A stretch of 64,000 bases of DNA from an uncultured Collinsella sp. (GCA_902497065.1 CABVDH010000001.1:137839-201838), one strand, 5' to 3'. Shown: positions 34,688 to 42,937, counted from the stretch's first letter. Program-made: numbers and translations. The notes: a model not told the origin generated them from the sequence alone.

Positions 34688-35740
34688 ATGATCACTTCCG
34701 AGCTTTTCGGCACCGCGCCGTGCGGTACCCCCGTTCATCGTTACACCCTCAACGGGCCCGAGATCTGCGTTCGCATTATGGACTTTGGCGCCACCGTGCT
34801 GGGTATCGATGTGCCCGACATCCCCGGCAACGTGCGTGATGTGGTGCTGGGCTTCGATAAGCTCGAGGATTACTTTGACAACCCCGCCTGCTTTGGCGCG
34901 ACCATCGGCCCCGTGGCCAACCGCACCGCGGGCGCCACGATTACCATCGACGGCACGGACTGGCATATGCCCGCCAACGAGGGCGCCAACAACCTGCACA
35001 GCGATCTTGAGCACGGTCTGCATAAACGCGTGTGGGACGTTGAGCTCGACGAGGCCCATAACGCCGTGCGCATGACCACCTCGCTTGAGGATGGCGAACT
35101 GGGCCTTCCCGGCAACCGCACCTTTACGGCCGTGTTTACCGTTACACGCACCGGCGTCTTTCGCATCGAGTATGGCTGCGAGAGCGACCGCGCCACCTAC
35201 GTGTCCATGACCAACCACACGTACTTTAACCTTGCCGGTCATAACGCCGGCATGGACTGTGAGCACTTCTTTGTTGCTAACGCTGCTCACTACCTGCCCA
35301 TTAACGAGCAGAACATCCCCACCGGCGAGATTGCTCCGGTCGAAGGCACGCCATTCGACTTCCGCGAGCTGCGCCCCGTCGCACCCGGCATGGAGGCCGA
35401 CGACCCGCAGATTAAGCAGGCCCGTGGCTACGATCACTGCCTGTGCATCGATGGCTATCAGTACGGCCGCAACCTGCGTCGCGCCCTGCATGTTGAGGAG
35501 ATGTGGACCGGCCGTGAGCTGGACTACTACACCACCGCCCCGGGCGTGCAGCTCTACACCGGCAACTGGCTGGGCGACGAGCACGCCAAGGACGATGCTA
35601 ACTATGGCCTGGGCGCCGGCTTTGCCCTCGAGGCCGAGATGTACCCCGACACGCCGCACCAGCCGCTGTTCCCACAGGGCATTGTGGGCCCGGGTCACCC
35701 CTACAGCAATGTGATCGAGTACCACTTTATGAGGCACTAA
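34688..35740 (+). CDS. galM: Aldose 1-epimerase (galactose mutarotase)
   Basis: A 350-residue GalM-family protein that converts beta- to alpha-galactose for GalK. Signature NHTYFNLAG holds a catalytic His, GPVANRTAGA lines the site, RGYDHCLCID supplies the substrate-binding Asp, and GFALEAEMYPDTPHQ contains the catalytic Glu. The start at ATG 34688 gives the usual MITSELFGT N-terminus; TTAGGA lies upstream. It is divergent from the DeoR gene, so it may share its control. It is a true GalM and only distantly related to the two LacX proteins in the window. Confidence 0.93.
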   Translation: MITSELFGTAPCGTPVHRYTLNGPEICVRIMDFGATVLGIDVPDIPGNVRDVVLGFDKLEDYFDNPACFGATIGPVANRTAGATITIDGTDWHMPANEGANNLHSDLEHGLHKRVWDVELDEAHNAVRMTTSLEDGELGLPGNRTFTAVFTVTRTGVFRIEYGCESDRATYVSMTNHTYFNLAGHNAGMDCEHFFVANAAHYLPINEQNIPTGEIAPVEGTPFDFRELRPVAPGMEADDPQIKQARGYDHCLCIDGYQYGRNLRRALHVEEMWTGRELDYYTTAPGVQLYTGNWLGDEHAKDDANYGLGAGFALEAEMYPDTPHQPLFPQGIVGPGHPYSNVIEYHFMRH

Positions 35741-35768
35741 GCCCACAACGCGACATATCACACAGCAT

Positions 35769-35799
35769 CGCCCGCCGGCACCACCGCCGACGGGCGTTT
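35769..35799 (+). terminator. Terminator of galM
   Basis: CGCCCG (35769-35774) pairs with CGGGCG (35791-35796) around an inner GC-rich stem, followed by TTTTTTC. Confidence 0.8.
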
Positions 35800-35845
35800 T
35801 TTCATCTTTTGGGCTCATTTTCGCTGTGACTGTATGAGTGACATA

Positions 35846-36002
35846 TCAAAACTATGCCCATTTACTACGTTTAGCCCGGGATGCTCGACTATGCACCGGT
35901 TTTTGTTAAATTCACAAGCCGTCTACCTGCGGTTTTGTTTTTCTCAAATTCGACATGCTCGGCGATAGCCGATCAAACGTAGTAAATGGGCATAGTTTTT
36001 GA
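35846..36002. repeat. MITE-like inverted repeat element (TATGCCCATTTACTACG arms)
   Basis: Arms 35848-35872 and 35975-35999 are perfect 25-bp reverse complements about 100 bp apart; one extra base breaks a longer match. The interior has no gene. Part of it, TCTACCTGCGGTTTTG near 35922-35937, recurs in the gap at about 47347-47362. Confidence 0.75.
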
Positions 36003-36066
36003 CAGGCGGCATCGCGCGCGTCCCTCGCAAGGGCAAAATGATCCGTTTTCCTCCGTCCCCAAGGGA

Positions 36067-36549
36067 TCAGTTGAACAGATTGCCGATGGGGTCGGGGGCG
36101 GAACTGGGGAGATAGCGGATTTCCAGCTCTATGCCGAGCTCTTGCAGCTCTTTGAAGGCGGCGATGTCCGTATCGTCTACGGCAACGGCAGGCGTAACGG
36201 GACGTTTGCCCTCCCCTGCCTGCATATGGCCGATGCTGATCTTGTTGATCGGCACGCCACCCTTAACCAGCGCGAGCGCATCGGCGGGTGAGGCCACCAT
36301 GATCAGAATCAACTGGCGCGGCGTTGCGGTATGAACGATGTCGACGGTCCTTTGCACCGAGAAAAACCGCGTCCAGACACCCTCGGGTGTCGCCACCCTC
36401 ATAGGGGCCCATATGCGAGCGTCCGCCGCGATCTCATCGTTGACGATTAGGACAAGGTTGGAACCTACGGCTTCGTTCCACAGCGCAACGTCTTGCCCGT
36501 AAATGAAACGGTCATCGATACGTGTAAGAAGGATCTTGGGTTGAGCCAT
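36067..36549 (-). CDS. Orphan mannose-family PTS EIIB-like protein lacking the active His
   Basis: A 160-residue protein of the mannose/sorbose EIIB fold, aligned end to end with the functional EIIB at 45856-46338. At the phosphorylation loop the functional copy reads RIDNRLVHGQV, while this one reads RIDDRFIYGQD: the phosphoacceptor His is Tyr (codon TAC). It therefore cannot take phosphate in the usual way. It lies alone, with no EIIA, IIC or IID beside it. It could be a regulator or decoy partner of the intact PTS, or a gene on its way to decay, although the frame is intact. Confidence 0.85.
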   Translation of the reverse strand: MAQPKILLTRIDDRFIYGQDVALWNEAVGSNLVLIVNDEIAADARIWAPMRVATPEGVWTRFFSVQRTVDIVHTATPRQLILIMVASPADALALVKGGVPINKISIGHMQAGEGKRPVTPAVAVDDTDIAAFKELQELGIELEIRYLPSSAPDPIGNLFN

Positions 36550-36688
36550 GGCAGCCCCATTCTGTCTGAGACCCATACGAACGGGACGTCGGCCACCAAC
36601 TCAACAGCAGGTCAAGCGCCAGATGGACGCCGCAGACATCACATCTCTAATATTAGTGCATTTAAAGTGAGAAAAGCCGTCAGAACCC

Positions 36689-36717
36689 TTGCGCGGATTT
36701 GCGATGTCCCGTATCAT
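36689..36717 (+). promoter_or_regulatory. Promoter of tRNA-Thr
   Basis: TTGCGC at 36689-36694 and TATCAT at 36712-36717 are separated by 17 bp, about 40 bp before the tRNA. Confidence 0.45.
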
Positions 36718-36756
36718 AGACAGCCGTTGACGCCTCTGTTGCGTCATCACATGGCC

Positions 36757-36832
36757 GCCAGCGTAGCTCAGTTGGTAGAGCACCGCTCTCGTAAAGCGGG
36801 GGTCACCGGTTCGAGCCCGGTCGCTGGCTCCA
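36757..36832 (+). tRNA. tRNA-Thr (anticodon CGT)
   Basis: 76 nt folding as a cloverleaf: acceptor GCCAGCG/CGCTGGC, D-arm GCTC-AGTTGGTA-GAGC, anticodon stem CCGCT/AGCGG with loop CTCGTAA, T-arm ACCGG-TTCGAGC-CCGGT, and an encoded CCA end. Anticodon CGT reads ACG threonine codons. Confidence 0.97.
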
Positions 36833-36843
36833 TTGCACAAGAT

Positions 36844-36867
36844 AGCCGCCTTCGGGCGGCTTTTTTG
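36844..36867 (+). terminator. Terminator of tRNA-Thr
   Basis: AGCCGCC-TTCG-GGCGGCT followed by a T-run, 11 bases after the tRNA. Confidence 0.92.
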
Positions 36868-36939
36868 TTGCCGATTTTGAGTGCGCGTGCGCCAATCCAC
36901 GTATCGTAACGGCCTCAACTCCCCTACTCAAAAACAGAA

Positions 36940-36985
36940 AGCCCCGCCAACCGCAATCCCCAAGGGAACCGCGATTAACGGGGCT
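36940..36985 (-). terminator. Terminator of the lacX2-lacC2-yhcH unit
   Basis: AGCCCCG (36940-36946) pairs with CGGGGCT (36979-36985). The minus-strand transcript continues into TTTCTGTTTTT. Confidence 0.7.
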
Positions 36986-37043
36986 CAAGCGCGCTCCTCA
37001 AGGGAATCACGCCATCAGACGAACAGTTCAGCCGAGCAGCGCG

Positions 37044-37517
37044 CTACTCTTCCCAGTAAGCGTCTGCAAGCAGCTTAAAGCAGATCTTCTTGACCGGCTG
37101 TGCGCCATCGCCCGGGAACTCGAGCGTGGGCATGTGAGGCTCGCCGGCAACGAACAGCGCAAACTTATCGTCAGCAAGATCGCCGGCGATCGAAGCGTCG
37201 GAATCGACCAGATCGTAGTCGTCCTTCTCGTCAAACTCCTGGACCAGCGTCAAGCTGCCCGTAGCGACCTTAAAGGCCTCGCGACCCTCGACATCGATCT
37301 GCAGGTCGTGATAGCGCTGATGCGTCTCATAGTGAGCCTCGGCCTCGGGACGCGTCGTGGGAGCCATGACGTTCGCATAGACCTTGTCGCCCAGAATCGG
37401 ATGGCTGCCTACCTCGAGCTGCGCCGGATCGTTCTCCTCGAGCCAGTCAATCAGCACATCGAGGCCCTTGAGCATTCCGCGGTATTCCTCGATATCGCCC
37501 AATGCACCGTAAATCAT
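37044..37517 (-). CDS. YhcH/YjgK/YiaL family protein
   Basis: A 157-residue cupin-like protein of the YhcH/YiaL family (also EbgC and NanQ). It begins MIYGALGDIEEYRG and carries HQRYHDLQIDVEG and the metal-binding stretch HMPTLEF near the C-terminus. Members act as sugar anomerases or mutarotases, for example on N-acetylneuraminate, or as partners of beta-galactosidase. Here it is the last gene behind lacX2 and lacC2 on the minus strand, with a nagA remnant between, and may assist GalNAc or galactose metabolism. The exact substrate is unknown. Confidence 0.88.
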   Translation of the reverse strand: MIYGALGDIEEYRGMLKGLDVLIDWLEENDPAQLEVGSHPILGDKVYANVMAPTTRPEAEAHYETHQRYHDLQIDVEGREAFKVATGSLTLVQEFDEKDDYDLVDSDASIAGDLADDKFALFVAGEPHMPTLEFPGDGAQPVKKICFKLLADAYWEE

Positions 37518-37549
37518 CTAAATCCCCTCTCGGATCGTTTCTTTGGCGG

Positions 37550-37684
37550 CTACTCGATAAACGCGTTACCGACGCTGTTGCCGCCCACATACGTCTCGAC
37601 CAGGGTAAGGTCGGGATTGAACACGACAACGTCGGCGTCGCGCCCCGACATAATGCTATCGCACTTGTCGTCGACATGAGCTAG
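37550..37684 (-). pseudogene. nagA 3' remnant (N-acetylhexosamine-6-phosphate deacetylase C-terminus)
   Basis: Translating the minus strand from about 37684 to a TAG at 37550 gives some 44 residues, ending SIMSGRDADVVVFNPDLT and VETYVGGNSVGNAFIE. This matches the C-terminus of the intact NagA at 40408-41577 (SIMPGRDADFVVFDHELT, VETYVGGQSVGNAFTE). No start codon or upstream part of the gene is present; lacC2 ends only 30 bases away. It is the tail of a lost second nagA. Confidence 0.82.
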
Positions 37685-37714
37685 CAAGCGATGCCGGGAC
37701 CGACGCCCAAGCCC

Positions 37715-38650
37715 TTACAGCTCGGTCACGACAACGCCGTTGTAGACCTCGTCCCAACGGTCCATGACCAGATGGCCGGTCATAGGATCCATGGCGTTGA
37801 GCTTGCCGCAAGTGTTGGCGGTTCGCAGCACCGTCTCGTCGTCTGCGCCAGCAGCGATGGCATGCGCGAAGCCTGCGATAGTGGAGTCACCAGAGCCCGT
37901 TGCGTTAACGGCAGGGATATCGGGCGTCTTTGCGCGGAACGCACGGCCATTGTGGAAGCCAACGGAGCCGGCAGCGCCCATGGACACGACGACCCAGGGG
38001 ATATCGGAGAAGCGGGCGTCAGAAGCGAGCGCGGCGCGGAGCTCGTCCACATCGTCGGTGGTAAAGCTCGTGCCCAGAAGGCCGTTGATCTCGGTCAGGT
38101 TAGGCTTGACCAGCTCGGGCTTAACCTCGGACTTGAGCGCAGCCTCGAGCGAGGCACCCGAGGTATCGAGCAGCACCTTGGCTCCGGCGTTCTCGGCAAT
38201 GCCCGTGATCTTGGCGTAGTAGTCCGCCTCGACGCCGCGGGGCAGCGAACCCGAGATGGTGACGACGTCGGCCTTACCTGCAAGCTCGGTAAACTTGGCG
38301 GTAAAGGCATCGAGCTCCTCGGGGGCAATTGTCGGGCCGCTCTCGAGCAGCTCGGTCTGGTTGCCGGCGTGGAGAATGTTGAGGCAAATTCGAGTCTCGC
38401 CCTTGATGGGCACAAAGTCGTTGTTAATACCGTTGGCGTCCATGAGCTCAGCCATGTAGGCGCCCATGTGGCCGCCGAGCAGACCGGTTGCCACAACGTC
38501 GTCGCCCAGCTGACCCAGCACGCGGGCCACGTTGAGGCCCTTGCCGCCGGCGGTCTTTTCGGGCGTCACACGGTTGACGTCGTCGATAATGAGCTCATCG
38601 AGCTGATAGCGCGTATCGACAGACGGGTTCATCGTAACGGTGAGGATCAT
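37715..38650 (-). CDS. lacC: Tagatose-6-phosphate kinase, copy 2 (PfkB family)
   Basis: A 311-residue PfkB kinase, the same length as copy 1 at 12296-13231 and near-identical over most blocks (MILTVTMNPSVDTRYQ, TAGGKGLNVARVL, NATGSGDSTIAGFAHAI, VMDRWDEVYNGVVVTEL). It should phosphorylate tagatose-6-phosphate. Its place next to nagA sequence, agaS and the mannose-family PTS suggests it serves the galactosamine route, whereas copy 1 serves lactose. ATG 38650 follows AAGGAGCT. Differences lie mainly in surface positions, such as the loop after GADDETVL, so both copies look active. Confidence 0.87.
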   Translation of the reverse strand: MILTVTMNPSVDTRYQLDELIIDDVNRVTPEKTAGGKGLNVARVLGQLGDDVVATGLLGGHMGAYMAELMDANGINNDFVPIKGETRICLNILHAGNQTELLESGPTIAPEELDAFTAKFTELAGKADVVTISGSLPRGVEADYYAKITGIAENAGAKVLLDTSGASLEAALKSEVKPELVKPNLTEINGLLGTSFTTDDVDELRAALASDARFSDIPWVVVSMGAAGSVGFHNGRAFRAKTPDIPAVNATGSGDSTIAGFAHAIAAGADDETVLRTANTCGKLNAMDPMTGHLVMDRWDEVYNGVVVTEL

Positions 38651-38709
38651 TTTTAGCTCCTTATCTCGCAGGCTCCTTGTGCCTCGCGATACGAGTCGAC
38701 AAAACGGAA

Positions 38710-39591
38710 TTACAGAATCTCAATCGTGAACGAGCGAACGACGGTCTCCTTGGGCTTGGCGACAAGGCAGCCGCGCTTATGCTCAAGCACGTCGTCCTCA
38801 TCGGAGCAGGTCGAGAGACCGCCCCAAGGCTCAACCGCCACAAAATCGCCCTCGGGCTTGCTCCACACAATGAGATATGGGAAGCCCTCAAAGCTCAGGC
38901 GGACGCCCTTGTCCTCGCCCTTTTTGGAAAGCGTGACCTGACGGCTCTCGAGCACGTCAAAGATGGTCTCCGCAAAATCGAAGAGCTCGTGCGACAGGGG
39001 CAGCGTCTTTCCCACCATGGGGTTCTTGGAGCGGTTTGCCACGTCAATCAATCCAGTCGAGGGAACGGCGGTGCAGAGCTCCGCAGCCTCGTCTTTCTCA
39101 AAGCGCAGCTCGTAGTCCGTATAGGCCTCGCCCTCATCGAGCGGACACCTAAAGCCGGGATGACCGCCGATAAAGAACGGCATGTCCTCGGTTCCCTCGT
39201 TGGTCACCTCATAGGAGACGCGAACGGCATCCCCCTCAAGCGTATAACGAGCGACAAGCTTAAACGGGTACGGATAATCGCTCAGCAGCGCGGCGTTATC
39301 CTCCGAAGCCAGGCACATCGCCAGCTCGTTTTCGCTCTGGCTCAGCAGCTTCCACTCTTGCTTGCGCGCAAACCCGTGGCGGGCGAGCTTCACGTGATGC
39401 CCGGCAAACGTCATGGCGCTGTTATCGCGCAAGCCTCCGCAAATCGGGAAGCAAATTGGTGCCTGGCCGGACCACACGGCGGGATCGCCCTGCCACAGAT
39501 ACTCGCGACCTCCGGCCTCAATCGAGGTAAACGAACCACCAGCCGTGGACACCTTAATAGAAATCGAATCGTTGGAGAGAGCGTATTCCAT
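38710..39591 (-). CDS. lacX: Aldose 1-epimerase-like protein, LacX type, copy 2
   Basis: A 293-residue LacX-type mutarotase, equal in length to copy 1. Shared blocks include STAGGSFTSI, WQGDPAVWSGQAPICFPICG, ELCTAVPSTGLIDV and GGLSTCSDEDD. The start at ATG 39591 (MEYALSND) has AAAGGATG upstream; in-frame codons before it, to 39726, look non-coding. It is the first gene of the lacX2-lacC2-yhcH unit. The order lacX then lacC is the same as in copy 1, but lacA and lacB are absent here. Confidence 0.85.
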   Translation of the reverse strand: MEYALSNDSISIKVSTAGGSFTSIEAGGREYLWQGDPAVWSGQAPICFPICGGLRDNSAMTFAGHHVKLARHGFARKQEWKLLSQSENELAMCLASEDNAALLSDYPYPFKLVARYTLEGDAVRVSYEVTNEGTEDMPFFIGGHPGFRCPLDEGEAYTDYELRFEKDEAAELCTAVPSTGLIDVANRSKNPMVGKTLPLSHELFDFAETIFDVLESRQVTLSKKGEDKGVRLSFEGFPYLIVWSKPEGDFVAVEPWGGLSTCSDEDDVLEHKRGCLVAKPKETVVRSFTIEIL

Positions 39592-39747
39592 TGCCCATCC
39601 TTTCGAACAACTACTTTTTGCTCGCAAGAACCCGTCTCGGCCCTGACCAAAGGACAAACCCGCACGTTCATCGATGCGTCCGGTATCCCCGCCATATAAC
39701 GGGGTACCATACAGACATTGATGCAATTACAGCTGAAAGGCCTTCTT

Positions 39748-40332
39748 ATGCGAACCATCATCCTTTATGCCTCACGCCACCACGGCAATACGAAAAAGCT
39801 CGTGGACGCCATCGTCGAGGCGCACCCCGAAATCGATACTCTCGACGTGAAGTCACTCGGGAAAAACGAGTACCCCGACCTGCACGAATATCATCTGATC
39901 GGCGTCGCCACGGGCATCTATTACTCCGAGATCGACAAAGATATGGCACGCGTGCTCACTAACGTGCTGCAGCCGCAGGACAAGGTGTTTGGCCTTATGA
40001 CCTATGGCGGCAAAAACAAGTGGTACGGCAAGGATATCGATGGCATCTGCCGCATGAGGCAGGCCATCTTTATGGGTGTCTACGGTTGCCCCGGCTTTGA
40101 TACGTGGGGGCCGTTCAAACTCACCGGCGGTGTCCAAAAGGGGCACCCGACCGCTGAGGAAATTAAGGGCGCCGTCGACTTCTTCGACAAGATCGAAGAC
40201 GAGTACGGCGACATCATCGTCGAAGAGTATGCCAAGCGCGAGAAGCGTCTAGCCTACGAGAAGGAGCATCCTGCAGGAGGCCTGGTGGCCGGCGTCAAGC
40301 GCACGGTAAAGAAGATCGCTAACAAGCTGTAA
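39748..40332 (+). CDS. Flavodoxin-family protein
   Basis: A 194-residue flavodoxin-fold protein. The FMN phosphate loop is YASRHHGNTKKLV at residues 6-18, with GVATGIYYSEID and GLMTYGGKNKWYGKD lining the isoalloxazine site. A basic C-terminal tail (VAGVKRTVKKIANKL) follows. It probably carries electrons or acts as a menaquinone-dependent protoporphyrinogen oxidase-like flavoprotein; the partner is unknown. The ATG at 39748 has GAAAGG 7 bases upstream, better than the ATG at 39718. It is divergent from lacX2 and convergent with nagA. Confidence 0.85.
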   Translation: MRTIILYASRHHGNTKKLVDAIVEAHPEIDTLDVKSLGKNEYPDLHEYHLIGVATGIYYSEIDKDMARVLTNVLQPQDKVFGLMTYGGKNKWYGKDIDGICRMRQAIFMGVYGCPGFDTWGPFKLTGGVQKGHPTAEEIKGAVDFFDKIEDEYGDIIVEEYAKREKRLAYEKEHPAGGLVAGVKRTVKKIANKL

Positions 40333-40363
40333 CTGTAAAGGTGCTTTTGAGCGTTTAACCCAT

Positions 40364-40395
40364 ACGGCGGGTCCGAGCAGATTCGGGCCCGCCGT
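40364..40395. terminator. Bidirectional terminator between flavodoxin and nagA
   Basis: ACGGCGGG (40364-40371) pairs with CCCGCCGT (40388-40395) with further pairing inside, followed by CTTTTTC on the plus strand. Confidence 0.85.
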
Positions 40396-40407
40396 CTTTT
40401 TCTATCG

Positions 40408-41577
40408 TTACTCGGTAAAGGCGTTGCCGACGCTCTGGCCGCCAACATACGTCTCGACGAGGGTGAGCTCATGGTCGAACACGACAAAGTCGGCGTCGCG
40501 ACCCGGCATGATGCTGCCGCACTTATCCTCGATGTGTGCAGAGCGAGCCGGCACCTCGGTTGCCATGCGGATGGCGATATCGGCGCTGGCGATGCCCCAG
40601 TCGACGATGTTCTTGACGCCCTGGGCAAGCGTGAGCACCGAGCCGGCAATGCTCTTGCCGTCGGCGAGCCAGCACAGGTTGTCCTTCATGATGACGTCCA
40701 TGCCGCCGCTGGTGTAGCTGCCCTCGGGCATGCCGCCGCAGCCAAGGCAGTCGGTGATGAGCACCGTGTGCCGCCAGCCCTTTGCCTGCAGCAGCGCCTT
40801 GATGGCGGCAGGGTTCACGTGCTTGCCGTCACAGATGATCTCGGCATAGGTCTCGGGCGTGGACATGGCGGCACCCACGACACCGGGCTCACGGTGATGC
40901 AGCCCGCGCTGGCCGTTATAGGTATGCGTAAAGCAGCTGGCACCGGCATTGATGGCGGCGATGCACTCATCGTAGGTGGCGTCGGAGTGACCGATGCTGG
41001 TCACGACGCCCTTCGCGTTGAGAGCGGCAGCATAGGCGGCAGCACCATCGCGCTCAGCGGCCATGGCACTCTTGACGATACGACCACCCGCAGCCTCCTG
41101 CCACTGATCGAAGACCTCCTCGGAAGGATCAATAAGATAAGCGGGGTTCTGCGCGCCCACGTGCTTCATGGTAAAGAAGGGGCCCTCCAGGTAGATGCCT
41201 TGGATACGAGCACCACAGAAGTCGGGGCCGCGACCCTCGTCCGCCTGGGCGATGGCGGCGCAGGCGTCCTTGATCTGCTCGACGCCATCGGTGAACGTCG
41301 TGGGCAGCCAACTGGTGGTACCGCGACGGGCGAGCTCAGTCGAGCTGATATCGATACCCTCGGGGTCGTTATCGGTAGTCGAATGGTTATAGAAGCCATG
41401 GATGTGGGTGTCGACCATGCCCGGCGCGATCCACGATCCCGTGTAGTCCTTGATCTCGCAGGAGGGCTCGTCGGCCTGCCAGGCGCCAAAGACGCCATCC
41501 TCGACCATAAGATAGCCGCCCAGCTGCGGGCCTGCCGGCAAGAAGAACTTGTCAGCCTTAATTGCGTATGTGCTCAT
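40408..41577 (-). CDS. nagA: N-acetylgalactosamine/glucosamine-6-phosphate deacetylase
   Basis: A 389-residue amidohydrolase. Features: PGMVDTHIHGF metal motif, GIYLEGPFF with the metal-binding Glu, SIGHSDATYDE and FTHTYNG His ligands, ITDCLGCGG with the catalytic Asp, and SIMPGRDADFVVFD near the end. It removes acetate from GalNAc-6-P or GlcNAc-6-P. With agaS beside it and no nagB in the window, GalNAc-6-P is the likely substrate (AgaA role). AAGGAG lies just before the ATG at 41577. A remnant of a second copy is at 37550-37684. Confidence 0.9.
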   Translation of the reverse strand: MSTYAIKADKFFLPAGPQLGGYLMVEDGVFGAWQADEPSCEIKDYTGSWIAPGMVDTHIHGFYNHSTTDNDPEGIDISSTELARRGTTSWLPTTFTDGVEQIKDACAAIAQADEGRGPDFCGARIQGIYLEGPFFTMKHVGAQNPAYLIDPSEEVFDQWQEAAGGRIVKSAMAAERDGAAAYAAALNAKGVVTSIGHSDATYDECIAAINAGASCFTHTYNGQRGLHHREPGVVGAAMSTPETYAEIICDGKHVNPAAIKALLQAKGWRHTVLITDCLGCGGMPEGSYTSGGMDVIMKDNLCWLADGKSIAGSVLTLAQGVKNIVDWGIASADIAIRMATEVPARSAHIEDKCGSIMPGRDADFVVFDHELTLVETYVGGQSVGNAFTE

Positions 41578-41645
41578 ATGCACTCCTTGCTTCTTGAAGC
41601 AGTTGACTGTGGTGATGCTTATACCCAGCACACGTAAAACAAAAA

Positions 41646-41677
41646 GCGCCCGCCCGCCGTTATGAGCGGACGGGCGC
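41646..41677 (-). terminator. Terminator of agaS
   Basis: GCGCCCG (41646-41652) pairs with CGGGCGC (41671-41677) with inner GC pairing, preceded on the plus strand by AAAAA, which gives the U-run for the minus strand. Confidence 0.8.
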
Positions 41678-41695
41678 CCTTACAGGGGGACGCGA

Positions 41696-42862
41696 TTAAG
41701 CGGTGAAGGGGTGAATCGTCACGCCCTTAACCACGCGGTTGACCGTGCCGGTGGGGCTCGGCGTATCGGGCGTGTTGCCCACGCGCACGGAGTTGAGCAG
41801 GCTGATAGCCTGGGCAAACATCACGAACGGCAGAGCAAGGTAGCCCTCGGGAAGCGCCTCGTAGCCCTTAAAGGTGAAGGACTCACCCTCATAGACGGTG
41901 GCACCTTCCTGCTGAACGGCGACGGTGTGCTGAGCAATATCATCGCCACCGATCTCGTTGAGGATGTCGATGTCGTACTGACGGGTGTAGGCGTCGTTGT
42001 TGACGAACACGAAGACGAGCGTCTTATCGTCGACGAAGGACTTGGGTCCGTGACGATAGCCCATGGAAGTGTCGTAAGAAGTGGCAACCAGGCCGTGAGC
42101 AAGCTCGAGAATCTTAAGCTGGCTCTCCTGAGCAAGGCCGCCAAAGGAGCCGGAGCCCAGGTAGGTCACGCGGTTGAAGTCGCCAGCGAGGTAATCGGCG
42201 ACCTCGGACTCGCGAGCGATAACCTCCTCGCCCATCTTGGCGATGGTCTCGACCCACTCGGCCTTCTGCTCGTCAGAGGCAGTGTCAAAAATAAGGGTGG
42301 AGAGCAGGGTCATGCAGGAATAAGAACCGGTCATGGCGAAGCCCTTGTCGTTGGCGCGCGGAATGAGCAGCGTCAGCGCATTGGGATCATCGGCAGACTC
42401 GACGGCGAGCTTGCCCTCGGGAGCGCAGGTGATGTTGAGGAACTTGACGTTGTGGACGAGCTCCTTGGCAACGGCAACGGCGGCAAGGCTCTCGGGGCTG
42501 TTGCCAGAGCGGGCAAAGGAAACCACGAGCGTGGGATCCTCGGCGCGCAGGAAGTCGCGCGGAGCGCTCACGATGTCGGTCGTGGCGATGGGCTTAAAGT
42601 CGTAGAGATCAGTGTTGCCAGCGTGACGCAGGTACGGGGCGCAGGTATCGCCAACGTAGTCGGACGTACCGGCACCGGTGAAGACAACGGACAGACGACC
42701 CTCGCCCATAGCGCGAGCCTCGGCCAGGAAGGCCTCGATGGCCTCCTTGTTCTCGCGATAGATGTTGAGCGTATCACGCCAAAGCTCGGGCTGCTGAGCA
42801 ATCTCGGCCGTGGTGATCTGGGCGCCGAGCTCGGTGAGCTCCTCGACACTCTTCTCGAACAT
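41696..42862 (-). CDS. agaS: Galactosamine-6-phosphate deaminase/ketose isomerase AgaS (SIS domains)
   Basis: A 388-residue protein with two SIS domains. The first has VVFTGAGTSDYVGD near residue 60 and VVSFARSGNSPES; the second has YLGSGSFGGLAQES and MGYRHGPKSFVDD, with the conserved Glu and His of AgaS. It converts galactosamine-6-phosphate to tagatose-6-phosphate and ammonia, feeding LacC. ATG 42862 follows AGAGAGGTATT. It is encoded just upstream of nagA on the same strand, separated by a terminator. GlmS-like amidotransferase activity is excluded, since no glutaminase domain is present. Confidence 0.9.
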   Translation of the reverse strand: MFEKSVEELTELGAQITTAEIAQQPELWRDTLNIYRENKEAIEAFLAEARAMGEGRLSVVFTGAGTSDYVGDTCAPYLRHAGNTDLYDFKPIATTDIVSAPRDFLRAEDPTLVVSFARSGNSPESLAAVAVAKELVHNVKFLNITCAPEGKLAVESADDPNALTLLIPRANDKGFAMTGSYSCMTLLSTLIFDTASDEQKAEWVETIAKMGEEVIARESEVADYLAGDFNRVTYLGSGSFGGLAQESQLKILELAHGLVATSYDTSMGYRHGPKSFVDDKTLVFVFVNNDAYTRQYDIDILNEIGGDDIAQHTVAVQQEGATVYEGESFTFKGYEALPEGYLALPFVMFAQAISLLNSVRVGNTPDTPSPTGTVNRVVKGVTIHPFTA

Positions 42863-42923
42863 TTCTAATACCTCTCTCTAGAAGTAATCCTCTGACGTGC
42901 AATTATACACTTCGGTTGGTTAT

Positions 42924-42937
42924 CTGGTAGTAACCAG
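42924..42937. promoter_or_regulatory. Candidate GntR operator before agaS
   Basis: CTGGTAGTAACCAG sits between agaS and the GntR gene. ACTGGTAGTAACCA recurs at 47215-47228 before the PTS operon. The form resembles NagR/DasR-type sites (TGGT...ACCA). Confidence 0.65.

Noticed and set aside
36493..36918. Open frames over the tRNA-Thr region on both strands
   Set aside because: They cover a cloverleaf tRNA, its terminator and a promoter.
37447..37677. 76-codon open frame in the nagA remnant
   Set aside because: It is in the wrong frame; the NagA-like sequence is read in another frame and lacks a start.
40471..41637. Antisense open frame (388 codons) opposite nagA
   Set aside because: It is a shadow of a complete deacetylase gene and matches no family.
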